A stretch of DNA of 35,624 nt from Planctomycetota bacterium (lineage in GTDB: Bacteria > Planctomycetota > Phycisphaerae > Sedimentisphaerales > Anaerobacaceae): assembly GCA_014384025.1 (NCBI GenBank), contig JACNGQ010000126.1:1-35624 (forward strand). The letters are read 5' to 3'. The position numbers and the translations under genes are program-made. Positions 25,681 to 34,796 of this stretch are shown here, one piece after another. Each line of letters opens with the position of its first letter. Position 1 is the stretch's first letter. The notes beneath the pieces are model-generated. The model saw only the letters and a list, made by a program, of their open reading frames with translations, ran no database searches and was not told where the DNA came from.

Positions 25681-28389
25681 ATGCGCGTCGATGTTCTTAC
25701 ACTTTTTCCGGAAATGTTTGAATCGCCCCTGGGCTGCTCGATATTAAACAGGGCACAGGAGGCGTCCCTGGTCGAAATAGTCCTTACCGACATTCGGGAC
25801 TTCGCCGCTAACAGTTACAGAAAGGTTGATGATAAACCTTATGGCGGCGGCCCGGGTATGGTCATGATGCCGGGCCCGGTTTTCGACTGCTTCGAACACG
25901 TCCAAAAATTATCACCCGACAAAGGCCGCGTTATCCTGCTTACCCCGCAGGGCCAAAGATTCGACCATAAACAAGCTGTTGAACTAAGTAAAGAAAAACG
26001 GATAATATTAATAGCCGGAAAATACGAAGGCTTCGATGAGCGGATTCGTCCCGGCCTCGACGCCGAGCAAATATCCATAGGAGATTATGTCTTAAACGGC
26101 GGCGAATTAGCTGCTATGGTAATCATCGATGCGGTTGTAAGATTATTACCCGGCGTTCTCGGCGATGAGGACTCATCGAAGGATGATTCCTTCAGCGAAG
26201 GCCTTTTGGAATACCCGCAATACACAAGACCGGAGGTCTTTCGCGATATGAAGGTTCCTGATGTTCTGTTAAGCGGCGACCACGCAAAAATAGCCGAATG
26301 GCGCCGCCGGCAGGCACTCGAACGAACTAAACAATGGCGTCCCGATTTGCTCCAAACAAAACCGGACCAAGAGGATGGAAAAAAAATGAAAATAAAAGCA
26401 GAATCCGCAAATGTAAAATCGAACTCACAAAGTAAACCCGCGCCGGTCAGCTTTAAATCACTCGGTCCCGTCCCTGACCTCGAAGAGCATGTCCAGCCAG
26501 ACTGGTGGCGCAGAATTTTCAACTCTACCTACCTGAAAACAGATGGAGATGTTATCGATGATGCACAAATAACCGCCAAAGAGGTTGACCTGTTCTCAGA
26601 CATCCTGAAATTCTCGCAGCAGGAAAAAATCCTAGACCTTTGTTGCGGACAGGGACGCATCACCCTTGAACTGGCAAGACGGGGATTCACCAACGTCGAA
26701 GGGCTGGACCGCTCCCGATACCTGATTCAAAAGGCAAAAGCCCAGAGCAAGAAAGAAAAACTGTCTGTAAAGTTCAGAGAAGGAGACGCAAGAAAACTGC
26801 CTTATCAGCCGGACACTTTTGATGTGGTTATGATTCCCGGAAACAGTTTCGGCTATTTCGAAACTCCGCAGGATGATGTCAGGGTACTCAAAGAGGTCTT
26901 CAGGGTATTAAAGCCCTGGGGCAAAATTCTTATTGATGTCGCCGACGGCGAATTTATGAAAAGACGTTTCAAACCAAGGTCATGGGAATGGATAGATAAA
27001 AATTACTTCGTATGCAGAGAGCGTTCACTGTCCAAGGACAAACATCGCTTAATCTCAAGAGAGGTTGTCACTCACGTTAAAAAAGGCGTAGTCGCGGACC
27101 AGTTTTATGCCGAACGCCTTTACACACGCAAGAACCTGGACGAGCTTTTTGCCGCGGCGGGTTTCAAAGATATTGCAGTACACAGCGAAATTTCAGTAGA
27201 CTCCAAACGCAACCAGGATCTCGGCATGATGGAAAGACGCATCACCTTAACAGCAACAGCCAGAAAGGAATGGACGCCCCATAAAAAAACAAAGGAGCTG
27301 ACCCATAATCTCGTTGTGATTTTAGGCGACCCCGCAAAACCAGATCCTTTAAAACCACTTTGCGTTTTTGACGATGATGATTTCTACACAATCGACCAGA
27401 TGAAAAACGCCTTAAGAGACCTTAACAAATACAGCATCAACTACCTCAACAATCACGACAGCTTATACAACGACCTGGTCAAATTAAAACCAAAAACAGA
27501 CCTGTTCCTGAATCTCTGCGACGAAGGCTTTTATAACGATGCCCGTAAAGAGCTGCATATACCCTCTATGCTGGAAATCCTTGACTGTCCGTACACGGGC
27601 GGCGGCCCTCAGTGCCTGGCTTTCTGTTACGACAAGTCGCTCGTTCGCGGCATCGCCATGGAAATGCAGGTTCCCGTGCCGGAAGCCTTCTTTATTAAAC
27701 CCCAGGACGATACTTTTGAGCTTCAGTTCTCTTTCCCCGTGATTGTAAAACCCAACTTCGGAGATTCCAGTTTCGGGATAACCCAGAGAAGCGTCGCAAA
27801 CTCAATTGAAGAGCTTGTAAATGCCATCTCGGAAATAAGAGAACAATTCGGTTACGAAAAACCGATACTTGTGGAAGAATTTCTCACCGGCAAGGACCTG
27901 ACAGTCGGCATCATTGGAAACACCCCCGAATCTTATATCGTTCTGCCCATTATCGAAGAAGATTACTCCGCCCTGCCGGAGGGTCTTCCTAAATTATGCG
28001 GCTATGAAGCCAAGTGGATGCCCGATTCGCCTTACTGGAACCTCAAATCAATTCCTGCTAATCTGCCAGAAGATACGGAAAAAATTCTTGTCGAAAGCTG
28101 CTTGAAGCTGTTCGAAAGACTCGACTGCCGCGACTATTGCAGGCTCGACTGGAGACTGGACTCTAACGGAACTCCAAAACTTCTTGAGGTAAATCCCAAC
28201 CCCGGATGGTGCTGGGACGGCCATCTGGCAAAGATGGCAAATCTGATTGGACTGTCCTATTCGGAAATGCTGGGAGCTATCATGTCCGCCGCCGAAAACC
28301 GCCTGAACATTCAGAACCCGGCCGATAAAGATGCCGCGGCCAGACAACCGCTGCAGCAGACGCAACCCAACACACAACAAAATAAATGA
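25681..28389 (+). CDS. trmD: Fusion: TrmD tRNA (m1G37) methyltransferase - class I methyltransferase - ATP-grasp ligase
   Basis: 902 residues from the ATG at 25681 ([18 protein letters not shown], the usual TrmD start; the frame is open to a TTG at 25654). Residues 1-230 are TrmD, a knotted SPOUT enzyme that methylates G37 of tRNAs: [40 protein letters not shown] and a [10 protein letters not shown] end. Residues about 260-530 are a Rossmann-type SAM methyltransferase with motif [11 protein letters not shown] near 316 and later [17 protein letters not shown]. Residues about 543-870 form a D-Ala-D-Ala-ligase-like ATP-grasp: [55 protein letters not shown] and LEVNPNPG near 836. The last two domains may make a peptide-like bond and a methylation on an unknown substrate. 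TrmD is normally about 230-260 residues. Met236 lies at the junction, in an A8 run (26379-26386). Confidence 0.93.
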   Translation: MRVDVLTLFPEMFESPLGCSILNRAQEASLVEIVLTDIRDFAANSYRKVDDKPYGGGPGMVMMPGPVFDCFEHVQKLSPDKGRVILLTPQGQRFDHKQAVELSKEKRIILIAGKYEGFDERIRPGLDAEQISIGDYVLNGGELAAMVIIDAVVRLLPGVLGDEDSSKDDSFSEGLLEYPQYTRPEVFRDMKVPDVLLSGDHAKIAEWRRRQALERTKQWRPDLLQTKPDQEDGKKMKIKAESANVKSNSQSKPAPVSFKSLGPVPDLEEHVQPDWWRRIFNSTYLKTDGDVIDDAQITAKEVDLFSDILKFSQQEKILDLCCGQGRITLELARRGFTNVEGLDRSRYLIQKAKAQSKKEKLSVKFREGDARKLPYQPDTFDVVMIPGNSFGYFETPQDDVRVLKEVFRVLKPWGKILIDVADGEFMKRRFKPRSWEWIDKNYFVCRERSLSKDKHRLISREVVTHVKKGVVADQFYAERLYTRKNLDELFAAAGFKDIAVHSEISVDSKRNQDLGMMERRITLTATARKEWTPHKKTKELTHNLVVILGDPAKPDPLKPLCVFDDDDFYTIDQMKNALRDLNKYSINYLNNHDSLYNDLVKLKPKTDLFLNLCDEGFYNDARKELHIPSMLEILDCPYTGGGPQCLAFCYDKSLVRGIAMEMQVPVPEAFFIKPQDDTFELQFSFPVIVKPNFGDSSFGITQRSVANSIEELVNAISEIREQFGYEKPILVEEFLTGKDLTVGIIGNTPESYIVLPIIEEDYSALPEGLPKLCGYEAKWMPDSPYWNLKSIPANLPEDTEKILVESCLKLFERLDCRDYCRLDWRLDSNGTPKLLEVNPNPGWCWDGHLAKMANLIGLSYSEMLGAIMSAAENRLNIQNPADKDAAARQPLQQTQPNTQQNK
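26379..26386 (+). repeat. A8 run at the trmD/methyltransferase junction
   Basis: Eight A precede TGA here, read in frame as GGA AAA AAA ATG AAA. With seven A the TrmD frame would read AAA AAA TGA and stop, while the ATG at its end would start the methyltransferase frame with a four-base ATGA overlap. GAGG at 26371-26374 lies 11 bases before that ATG. The run therefore decides whether this is one gene or two. Confidence 0.85.
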
Positions 28390-28430
28390 ACTCGAACAGG
28401 CGCAGAATAACAAAATTCTTTATGTAAAAT

Positions 28431-28450
28431 CGGCGGGCTTCAGCCCGCCG
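28431..28450. terminator. Intrinsic terminator between convergent genes
   Basis: CGGCGGGC (28431-28438) and GCCCGCCG (28443-28450) form a perfect 8-bp GC stem with the tetraloop TTCA. It is followed by CTTCTCTTT on the plus strand and by ATTTTA on the minus strand, so it may serve both trmD and the convergent membrane gene. Confidence 0.7.
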
Positions 28451-28506
28451 CTTCTCTTTGTCATCCATGCCGATTTCTCAAATCACACAATTTCATCCAC
28501 AAACGT

Positions 28507-29247
28507 TTATTGCAGCTCATGCCAGACATAAGCCCCCGGTTCCAAAGGCAATATATACTCTCCATAATGCCTAAAATCCGATGGAGGAATTTTCATATTT
28601 CTCATCCCTATATCCACGCCCCAAATGCCAATAAAGCCACCCCATGAAATCTTGATCTTACGATTACCATTTTCTTCCACAAAAGGATTAACACGTCGTG
28701 GTTTCAATACTCTCAACGATTTAGGCCATGCATCGGAAGGTATACGTGTAAAATGATTAATCTTAAAATATTCTTCACCCAGTGTTCCTATCCAATCTCG
28801 TATGGCTTCAATATCAGCTTTGCTTCTTATTCGGTCTCTAAAACCATATGTAAAAGGCTTGTAAGCAAACCAACGCATATCCGAATCATCAGGAATAAAG
28901 AAAGGTATGATAAACAATACAATAAACAATAATGGAATCGCGATTTCGGCAACGATTAGAGATTTCTTCTTCCCAGAGTATTTTTTCCAGCCCCGAAATA
29001 ATCTCACAATACTTGTAAAAAAACAGAAAATAATGAAACAACCTATAACAGGATATAACATGGTAATATAAGCTAATGTTATTTCATAGGGACTGAATCT
29101 ACCACAAAGATAATCCAGTACCCACAAAGGGATAAGGATCGTCAATATAATTGGCAGAACAAGAAAAATGAGTTTAGACTCTTTCCAGTTGCTTCTCGGC
29201 CTTCTATCTCCTGTTTCTGCCGCTTGTATATTCTCTTTTGTATCCAT
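28507..29247 (-). CDS. Hypothetical membrane protein with C-terminal soluble domain
   Basis: 246 residues on the opposite strand to its neighbours, with GAGAG before the ATG. Three transmembrane helices are likely at about 26-46, 55-80 and 97-118, separated by short polar loops (RGWKKYSGKKK). Residues about 125-246 form a soluble domain with RDRIRSKADIEAIRDWIGTL, a WPKSLRVLKPRRV stretch, KISWGGFIGIWGVDIG and a C terminus EPGAYVWHELQ. I recognise no family and no catalytic motif. It interrupts the run of plus-strand genes between trmD and three sulfatases, and is probably a later insertion into the cluster. Confidence 0.7.
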   Translation of the reverse strand: MDTKENIQAAETGDRRPRSNWKESKLIFLVLPIILTILIPLWVLDYLCGRFSPYEITLAYITMLYPVIGCFIIFCFFTSIVRLFRGWKKYSGKKKSLIVAEIAIPLLFIVLFIIPFFIPDDSDMRWFAYKPFTYGFRDRIRSKADIEAIRDWIGTLGEEYFKINHFTRIPSDAWPKSLRVLKPRRVNPFVEENGNRKIKISWGGFIGIWGVDIGMRNMKIPPSDFRHYGEYILPLEPGAYVWHELQ

Positions 29248-29433
29248 ATCTCACTAACTCTCCAAATCCGCTATATTAAGAGTTCTTAAAAGCTATAAAA
29301 TCATAGGCTGCTCAAATCCTCTGCGAGATTTTCGCTTTCTTTCTTGATATCTCGTTCCTTTACATTTATATCTATAATAGATAAAAATAAGCCCAAAAGT
29401 CAATACTCTAAGTAAAACAATTGGGAGAACAAA

Positions 29434-30852
29434 ATGAAGAATTTCAACCGACGCGATTTTCTATCTCTGGCGGCAGGCGGCTCGGTGGCTGCAGCAATGT
29501 CTTTAACCGGCTGCGAGCAAAACCTTGCCGAAGGCCGCACTGCCGCAAAAAGACAACCGAACATAATTATGCTGGTGACCGACGACCATCGAGCCGATGC
29601 TATGGGCTGTGCCGGAAATCCTATCATCCAGACGCCGAATATGGACAACTTGGCCGCAAACGGAGTAAGGTTTACAAACGCCTTTGTTACAACCTCTATA
29701 TGCGCTTCCAGCCGTGCCAGCATCTTCACCGGCCAGTGGACCCGCCGACACGGCATCAAAGGCTTTAATACGCATTTCTCCGAAGAAGCCCTTGCCCAAA
29801 CTTACCCGATGCTCTTAAGTCAGGCCGGCTACCGAATCGGCTTTATAGGAAAGTACGGTGTCGGGCCTAAAAAAGACCTGCCCATCGACAAATACCACTA
29901 CTGGAAGGGCTTCCCCGGCCAGGGCAAATACGAAAATAAAGACGAAAACGGAAACTACAAACACCTCACTCAGATTATGGGCGAGCAGGCGATTGAGTTC
30001 CTGCAAGGCTGCTCACAAGACCGGCCTTTCTGCCTGTCAGTAAGCTTCAAGGCCCCTCACGTTCAGGACAGCGACCCGCGCCAGTTCATTTACGACCGCG
30101 CTTATTCCGACCTGTACAAGGATGTCACTATCCCGACACCGGAAACGGCCGACCGCCGTTATTTTGACGCCTTGCCCGAATTCCTGCGAAATTCCGAGGC
30201 ACGCCGGCGTTGGGATATACGTTTCCCGAATCCCGAAAAATTCCAGGAATCCGTCAGAAGCTATTACCGCCTTATAACCGGTGTCGATGTTGTCATAGGG
30301 AAAATCCGAGAAAGGCTAAAACAGCTCAGCCTTGACGACAATACCGTGATAATGCTCATCGGCGACAACGGTTTCTATCTCGGCGAGTACGGCCTTGCAG
30401 GAAAATGGTTTCCACACGAGCTGTCTATCCGCGTTCCGCTTCTCGTTTACGACCCCAGAGCAAACAGCAAACGCCGCGGCCTTACCCTCGACCAGATGGC
30501 GCTCAACGTGGACATCGCACCGACTATCCTGGAGCTGGCTCACCAGAATATCCCACAGCAAATGCAGGGCCAAAGCCTTGTGCCCCTGCTAAAAGGCAGA
30601 AAGCCGAGATGGCGGACCGAATTCTTCTACGAGCATCCATTCGAGCACAAAACCATCGCCAAAAGCGAGGCGCTCCGCACTAAGCGATATAAATACGCAC
30701 GCTATATTGACTATGATTACGAGGAGCTTTATGACCTGGAGAACGACCCGGCCGAGACAATAAATCTCGCAAAAGATGAAAAATATCAAAAGACTTTAGC
30801 ATCCCTGCGAAGACGCTGCAACCAGCTTGCCAAAAAGGCCGAAGCCGGTTAA
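29434..30852 (+). CDS. Tat-exported lipoprotein sulfatase (CxSSR type)
   Basis: 472 residues; GGGAGAA precedes the ATG. The N terminus has a twin-arginine motif (NRRDFLS) and a lipobox (MSLTGC, Cys27). The sulfatase core has the metal site TDDHRADAMG, the formylglycine motif CASSR at 80-84 in which Ser replaces the usual Pro, GKYGVGP, SFKAPH, IGDNGFYLGE and a Lys in AGKWFPHELS. A near-C-terminal ELYDLENDPAETINL is the usual S1 end. The CxSxR motif and the DDHR metal site place it in a different S1 subgroup from the sulfatase near ffh. It is the first of three sulfatase genes in a row with gaps of about 22-30 bases, so they are probably one operon. The substrate is unknown. Confidence 0.93.
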   Translation: MKNFNRRDFLSLAAGGSVAAAMSLTGCEQNLAEGRTAAKRQPNIIMLVTDDHRADAMGCAGNPIIQTPNMDNLAANGVRFTNAFVTTSICASSRASIFTGQWTRRHGIKGFNTHFSEEALAQTYPMLLSQAGYRIGFIGKYGVGPKKDLPIDKYHYWKGFPGQGKYENKDENGNYKHLTQIMGEQAIEFLQGCSQDRPFCLSVSFKAPHVQDSDPRQFIYDRAYSDLYKDVTIPTPETADRRYFDALPEFLRNSEARRRWDIRFPNPEKFQESVRSYYRLITGVDVVIGKIRERLKQLSLDDNTVIMLIGDNGFYLGEYGLAGKWFPHELSIRVPLLVYDPRANSKRRGLTLDQMALNVDIAPTILELAHQNIPQQMQGQSLVPLLKGRKPRWRTEFFYEHPFEHKTIAKSEALRTKRYKYARYIDYDYEELYDLENDPAETINLAKDEKYQKTLASLRRRCNQLAKKAEAG

Positions 30853-30874
30853 TAAAAAAAAGGAAAGAGTAACA

Positions 30875-32305
30875 ATGGATCGACGTCAATTTCTTCGTTC
30901 AGCAGCCGGCGGCACTGCCGCAGTAATGTTACATTTGACCGGCTGTAAAAGTGCACCTGCCAAAAACAGAAATACTGCAAAACAGCCGAACATACTATTC
31001 ATAATGGTCGATGACCTCGGCCCCGAGTGGTTAAGCTGCTACGGCGGACAGGAAATGAAAACCCCCAACATCGACATGCTCGCCGAAGGAGGAATGCGAT
31101 TTACTAACGCCTACTCTATGCCCCAGTGCACACCGACCCGCGCTACGCTGCTGACCGGTCAGTATCCGTTCCGCCACGGCTGGTGCAACCACTGGGATGT
31201 CCCCCGCTGGGGGGCCGGATGCCATTTCGATCCCAAGTACAACTATTCTTTTGCACGCATGCTCAAAAAAGCCGGCTACGTAACCGCCGCCGCAGGCAAG
31301 TGGCAGATTAACGACTTCCGTGTCCAGCCCGATACAATGCAGCAGCACGGCTTCGACGAGCACTGCATCTGGACCGGCTACGAATCACAAAACCCGCCCA
31401 GCGCAGAACGCTACTGGCACCCGTATATTAACACTAAGCAGGGCAGCCAAACATATAAAGGCAGATTCGGAACCGACGTATTCGCCGATTTCCTGATCGA
31501 CTTCATGAAACGCCGCAAGAGCGAGCCGATGATGCTGTACTTCCCTATGGTACTGACACACGGCCCGCTCACCACCACACCGCACGACCCCGATGCCGAA
31601 GGCAAAATGGAGCAGTTCAAAGCGATGGTTCGCTACACCGACCTTGCCGTTGGCCGGCTCATCAAAACACTGGACGAGCTTAACATTCGCGATAATACAA
31701 TCGTATTCTTCACAACCGACAACGGCACAAGCGGGGGTATCAGTGCACGTATGAATGGCCGACTCGTCAAAGGCGGCAAAGCCTCCCTCGGCGAACCCGG
31801 CCCAGGTGCCCCGTTCATCGTCAACTGCCCCGGCCTCGTACCCGCCGGCGTTGTCACAGACGCCCTGACCGACTTCACCGATATGATGCCGACCTTTGCC
31901 GAATTAGCCGCTGCCAAATTGCCGAAAGACGTCACCATTGACGGCCGTTCCATCGCAAAGCTCATCCTCGGCAAAACAAACGATTCACCCCGAAAATGGA
32001 TTATGGCTATGGGCTTTGGAGCCGCCAGACTTACCGCCGAAGGCGTCACGCCCAAAATGAAATTCACCGACCGCGTTGTGCGCAACAAACAATATAAGCT
32101 CTGGGTATTGAACGGCAAAAGCGCTAAATTATTCGACCTGCTCGCCGACCCGGCTGAGACTAAAAACCTCATCGACAGCACTGACTCAAAGGTTATCGCC
32201 GCACGAAAAAAACTCGAAGCCGTCATATGTACTTTCCCCGCTGAGGACGCCAAGCCGAAATACGACCCGACACCACCTCAGCCCTGGGACAAAAAACCAG
32301 ACTAA
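30875..32305 (+). CDS. Tat-exported lipoprotein sulfatase (CxPxR type)
   Basis: 476 residues from the ATG at 30875, which follows AGGAAAGAG; an in-frame extension upstream lies inside the previous gene and precedes the twin-arginine signal. The signal is MDRRQFLRSAAGG with lipobox LTGC (Cys24). Motifs are MVDDLGPEWLSCYGG, CTPTR (85-89), GKWQINDF, TTDNGTSGG and LFDLLADPAETKNL. In place of the usual HxPH it has PMVLTHGPL. The C-terminal tail after LEAVI is Pro-rich (DPTPPQPWDKKPD). It lies 22 bases after the previous sulfatase and is probably co-transcribed with it. The substrate cannot be inferred. Confidence 0.93.
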   Translation: MDRRQFLRSAAGGTAAVMLHLTGCKSAPAKNRNTAKQPNILFIMVDDLGPEWLSCYGGQEMKTPNIDMLAEGGMRFTNAYSMPQCTPTRATLLTGQYPFRHGWCNHWDVPRWGAGCHFDPKYNYSFARMLKKAGYVTAAAGKWQINDFRVQPDTMQQHGFDEHCIWTGYESQNPPSAERYWHPYINTKQGSQTYKGRFGTDVFADFLIDFMKRRKSEPMMLYFPMVLTHGPLTTTPHDPDAEGKMEQFKAMVRYTDLAVGRLIKTLDELNIRDNTIVFFTTDNGTSGGISARMNGRLVKGGKASLGEPGPGAPFIVNCPGLVPAGVVTDALTDFTDMMPTFAELAAAKLPKDVTIDGRSIAKLILGKTNDSPRKWIMAMGFGAARLTAEGVTPKMKFTDRVVRNKQYKLWVLNGKSAKLFDLLADPAETKNLIDSTDSKVIAARKKLEAVICTFPAEDAKPKYDPTPPQPWDKKPD

Positions 32306-32333
32306 TACAACCTAACAGAAAGGAAAACGGCAA

Positions 32334-33725
32334 ATGGAACAATTAAGCCGACGCGAATTCCTATATCGTACAGCCGGCTGTGCTGCAGCAGCGGCGATGT
32401 CTTTGGCCGGTTGTGAAACCAAACCTGTCGAAAAAGTCTCAACCCAAAAACTGCCGAACATCATCTTCATCATGGCAGACGATTTAGGCTACGGCGACCT
32501 TGGCTGTTACGGCCAGAAGAAAATAAAAACACCCAACATCGACCGGCTTGCCGCCGAGGGCACGCGTTTCACAGATTGCTATGCAGGCTCTACCGTCTGT
32601 GCACCCTCTCGCAGCGTTCTGATGACCGGCCAGCACACCGGCCATACCCGCGTCCGCAATAACATGGGCAAGGTAGGAGGCACCCTCGTTCTGGACAACG
32701 GCTCACCACAAAGACGCGTCCCGCTCGAACTGCAAGACATTACCGTCGCCGAAGTGCTCAAACAGGCCGGCTATGCAACCGGCATAACAGGCAAATGGGG
32801 TCTCGGCGAACCGGACAACAACGGCATCCCCAACAAGCAGGGCTTCGATGAATGGTTCGGCTATCTAAACCAAAGGCGTGCGCACACCTACTATCCGCCC
32901 TACCTGTGGCACAACGAGCAAAAGCAAATTTTCGAAGGTAACGCAAACGGCCGGCGAGAAAAATATTCTCACGACATGTTCACGGATTTTGCCCTCGATT
33001 TTATTCAGCGCCATAGCCACGGACCCTTTTTCCTGTACCTGCCCTATACCATCCCGCACGCACTGTATGAAATCCCCAGTACAGTTCCATACACAGACAA
33101 ATCCTGGCCTGCCGACGCAAAGGTACACGCCGCAATGATTACACGAATGGACACCGACATAGGCCGTATTATGGCATTGCTGAAGAGCCTTACAATTGAC
33201 AACGATACGCTCGTGTTCTTCTGTTCGGACAACGGGGCCGCAAAACGCTGGGACGGGATTTTCGACAGCTCCGGCCCGCTGCGCGGGAAAAAAACCGATT
33301 TGTTCGAGGGCGGCATCCGAACTCCTATGATTGCCCGATGGCCCGGTAAAGTCGCCGCCGGCCAAACCAGCAGCGCCGTCTGGTACTTCGCAGACCTTAT
33401 GCCCACACTTGCCGAATTAGCCGGTATCAGGCCGCCTTCGAGCATCGACGGCATAAGTGTTCTGCCAACCCTGCTCGGCAAGCCTCAGAGAACAGATGAC
33501 CGTTTTCTGTACTGGGAATTTCTTACGAACAATTTTCAGCAGGCGGTTCGCTGGCGCAACTACAAGGCTCTACGCCAGGCCCCGGACAAACCTCTTGAAC
33601 TGTACGATTTGAGTAAAGACATCGCCGAAGAGCACAACATCGCCGCCGAAAATCCTGATGCAATTGCCAGATTTGAGGCTTATCTGAAAACCGCCCGAAC
33701 TTATTCGCCAAACTGGTCCATTTAA
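32334..33725 (+). CDS. Tat-exported lipoprotein sulfatase (CAPSR type)
   Basis: 463 residues, with AAAGGA upstream of the ATG. The twin-arginine motif SRREFLY is followed by a lipobox (MSLAGC, Cys27). The S1 sulfatase core is canonical: MADDLGYGDLGCYG, CAPSR at 89-93 as the formylglycine site, GKWGLG, YTIPHALYE, CSDNGA and a Lys in LRGKKTDLFEGG followed by IRTPMIARWPG. The end LYDLSKDIAEEHN and a short tail fit the family. Its closest relative by eye in the window is the sulfatase at 22933, with matching DDLGYGDLGC and CxPSR stretches, which suggests an arylsulfatase-A-like subgroup. It lies 28 bases after the previous sulfatase and about 210 bases before rplS, which has its own promoter. Confidence 0.94.
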   Translation: MEQLSRREFLYRTAGCAAAAAMSLAGCETKPVEKVSTQKLPNIIFIMADDLGYGDLGCYGQKKIKTPNIDRLAAEGTRFTDCYAGSTVCAPSRSVLMTGQHTGHTRVRNNMGKVGGTLVLDNGSPQRRVPLELQDITVAEVLKQAGYATGITGKWGLGEPDNNGIPNKQGFDEWFGYLNQRRAHTYYPPYLWHNEQKQIFEGNANGRREKYSHDMFTDFALDFIQRHSHGPFFLYLPYTIPHALYEIPSTVPYTDKSWPADAKVHAAMITRMDTDIGRIMALLKSLTIDNDTLVFFCSDNGAAKRWDGIFDSSGPLRGKKTDLFEGGIRTPMIARWPGKVAAGQTSSAVWYFADLMPTLAELAGIRPPSSIDGISVLPTLLGKPQRTDDRFLYWEFLTNNFQQAVRWRNYKALRQAPDKPLELYDLSKDIAEEHNIAAENPDAIARFEAYLKTARTYSPNWSI

Positions 33726-33826
33726 AAAAGCCGTATGAAAAAAAAACGGACGAATAGCTGCAAGTCTCAAATCTGTTCAAATTTGGCGCCTGAACGCCCA
33801 AAAACTACATTTTTTCAAAAAAGTGC

Positions 33827-33854
33827 TTGTCTTTAAGCCAAAGATGGCTATACT
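33827..33854 (+). promoter_or_regulatory. Promoter of rplS
   Basis: TTGTCT (33827-33832) and TATACT (33849-33854) are 16 bases apart, with a predicted start near 33861 and a leader of about 75 bases. A separate promoter explains how rplS can be expressed although sulfatase genes separate it from trmD. Confidence 0.5.
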
Positions 33855-33935
33855 ACTGCGATTGTATCAACTATGAGTGTTCATGTGCGCTTGTGCTTTT
33901 CGCTCTTGTGCACTTTTTAATTAGGAGATAAACCA

Positions 33936-34304
33936 GTGAAAACAGTAATATTGGATGCGGTTGAAAGCAAAAGTTTGAAGAAAAAAATACCGCACTTCGA
34001 AATAGGCGATATTGTAGATGTCCACTGCCGCATAAAAGAGGGCGACAAAGAGCGCACCCAGATATTTGCCGGAACAGTTATCGCCCGCAAGGGCCGCGGC
34101 ATTAACGAAACCTTCACAGTCAGGCGAATGGTCGGTAACGAGGGTGTCGAAAGAATCTTCCCGCTTCATTCGCCCAACGTCCTTAACGTCAGGGCCATCC
34201 GAAGCGGCAAAACAAGACGGGCAAAGCTATATTACCTCCGCAAGCGAACCGGCAAATCAGTCAGGCTCTCTCAGCGGCACAGTACCCACACCATCTCAAA
34301 ATAA
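33936..34304 (+). CDS. rplS: Ribosomal protein L19
   Basis: 122 residues, normal for L19, a large-subunit protein at the interface with the 30S subunit. It starts with GTG, preceded by TTAGGAGAT. Family stretches are PHFEIGDIVDVHCRIKEGDK (15 on), TQIFAGTVIARKGRGINETF, TVRRM and GVERIFPLHSPNV, and the basic end KLYYLRKRTGKSVRL. It belongs to the rpsP-trmD-rplS group of most bacteria but is separated from trmD by about 5.5 kb carrying a membrane protein and three sulfatases. yraN follows 20 bases downstream. Confidence 0.98.
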   Translation: MKTVILDAVESKSLKKKIPHFEIGDIVDVHCRIKEGDKERTQIFAGTVIARKGRGINETFTVRRMVGNEGVERIFPLHSPNVLNVRAIRSGKTRRAKLYYLRKRTGKSVRLSQRHSTHTISK

Positions 34305-34323
34305 TAATACTGTGGCCCCCATA

Positions 34324-34791
34324 ATGTTTTGTCTGTCCCGAGTTTATCGAAGGCAGAACGGTCGAAAATTCTATCTGGGGCTTCTATTTAATATGTTGGG
34401 TATGCTATTAAACAAGCGAAAGCTGCTGGCCGATCGCGAATTGCTCGGCCGATGGGGCGAAAAACGCTGCCACGGATTCCTCAAAAGAAAAGGCCTAAAA
34501 ACACTCACACGCAACTTTTCCTGCAAAACCGGCGAAATCGATCTGATTATGGTTGATACCGACAGGACTATCGTCTTCATCGAGGTCAAAACCAGGACGG
34601 ACGAAACCTTCGACTCGGTCGAATCTTCTATTACGGCCCACAAGAAAGCCAGATTAATCAGGACCGCCCGTTATTTTCTCACAACCCACAAAATCGACGA
34701 CAGGCCTTTTCGCTTTGACGTTGTTACAATAGTCCTTGGCCAAAAAGGTTTCCCACAGATTAGGCATTACCAAAACGCTTTCGTACCGTAG
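34324..34791 (+). CDS. yraN: YraN family (UPF0102) nuclease-like protein
   Basis: 155 residues from the ATG at 34324; ATG codons at 34393 and 34402 are alternatives and none has a clear ribosome binding site. The frame runs further upstream only through the antiphase of rplS. The core begins LGRWGEKRCHGFLKRKGLKT, then has the PD-(D/E)XK-like active site: Glu and Asp in CKTGEIDLIMVD and EVK in TIVFIEVKTR. This matches the YraN/UPF0102 fold, related to Holliday-junction resolvases; the cellular role is not firmly known. It ends five bases before tatD and follows rplS by 20 bases, so the three genes probably form an operon, an arrangement common for yraN near rplS. Confidence 0.9.
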   Translation: MFCLSRVYRRQNGRKFYLGLLFNMLGMLLNKRKLLADRELLGRWGEKRCHGFLKRKGLKTLTRNFSCKTGEIDLIMVDTDRTIVFIEVKTRTDETFDSVESSITAHKKARLIRTARYFLTTHKIDDRPFRFDVVTIVLGQKGFPQIRHYQNAFVP

Positions 34792-34796
34792 AAACA

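Noticed and set aside
26386-28389. Methyltransferase/ATP-grasp listed as a separate gene
   Set aside because: The given sequence has a continuous frame with TrmD, so I annotate the fusion and discuss the split as a finding.
34066-34323. N-terminal extension of yraN through rplS
   Set aside because: The frame is open but overlaps rplS out of phase; the YraN family begins near the LGRWGEK stretch.
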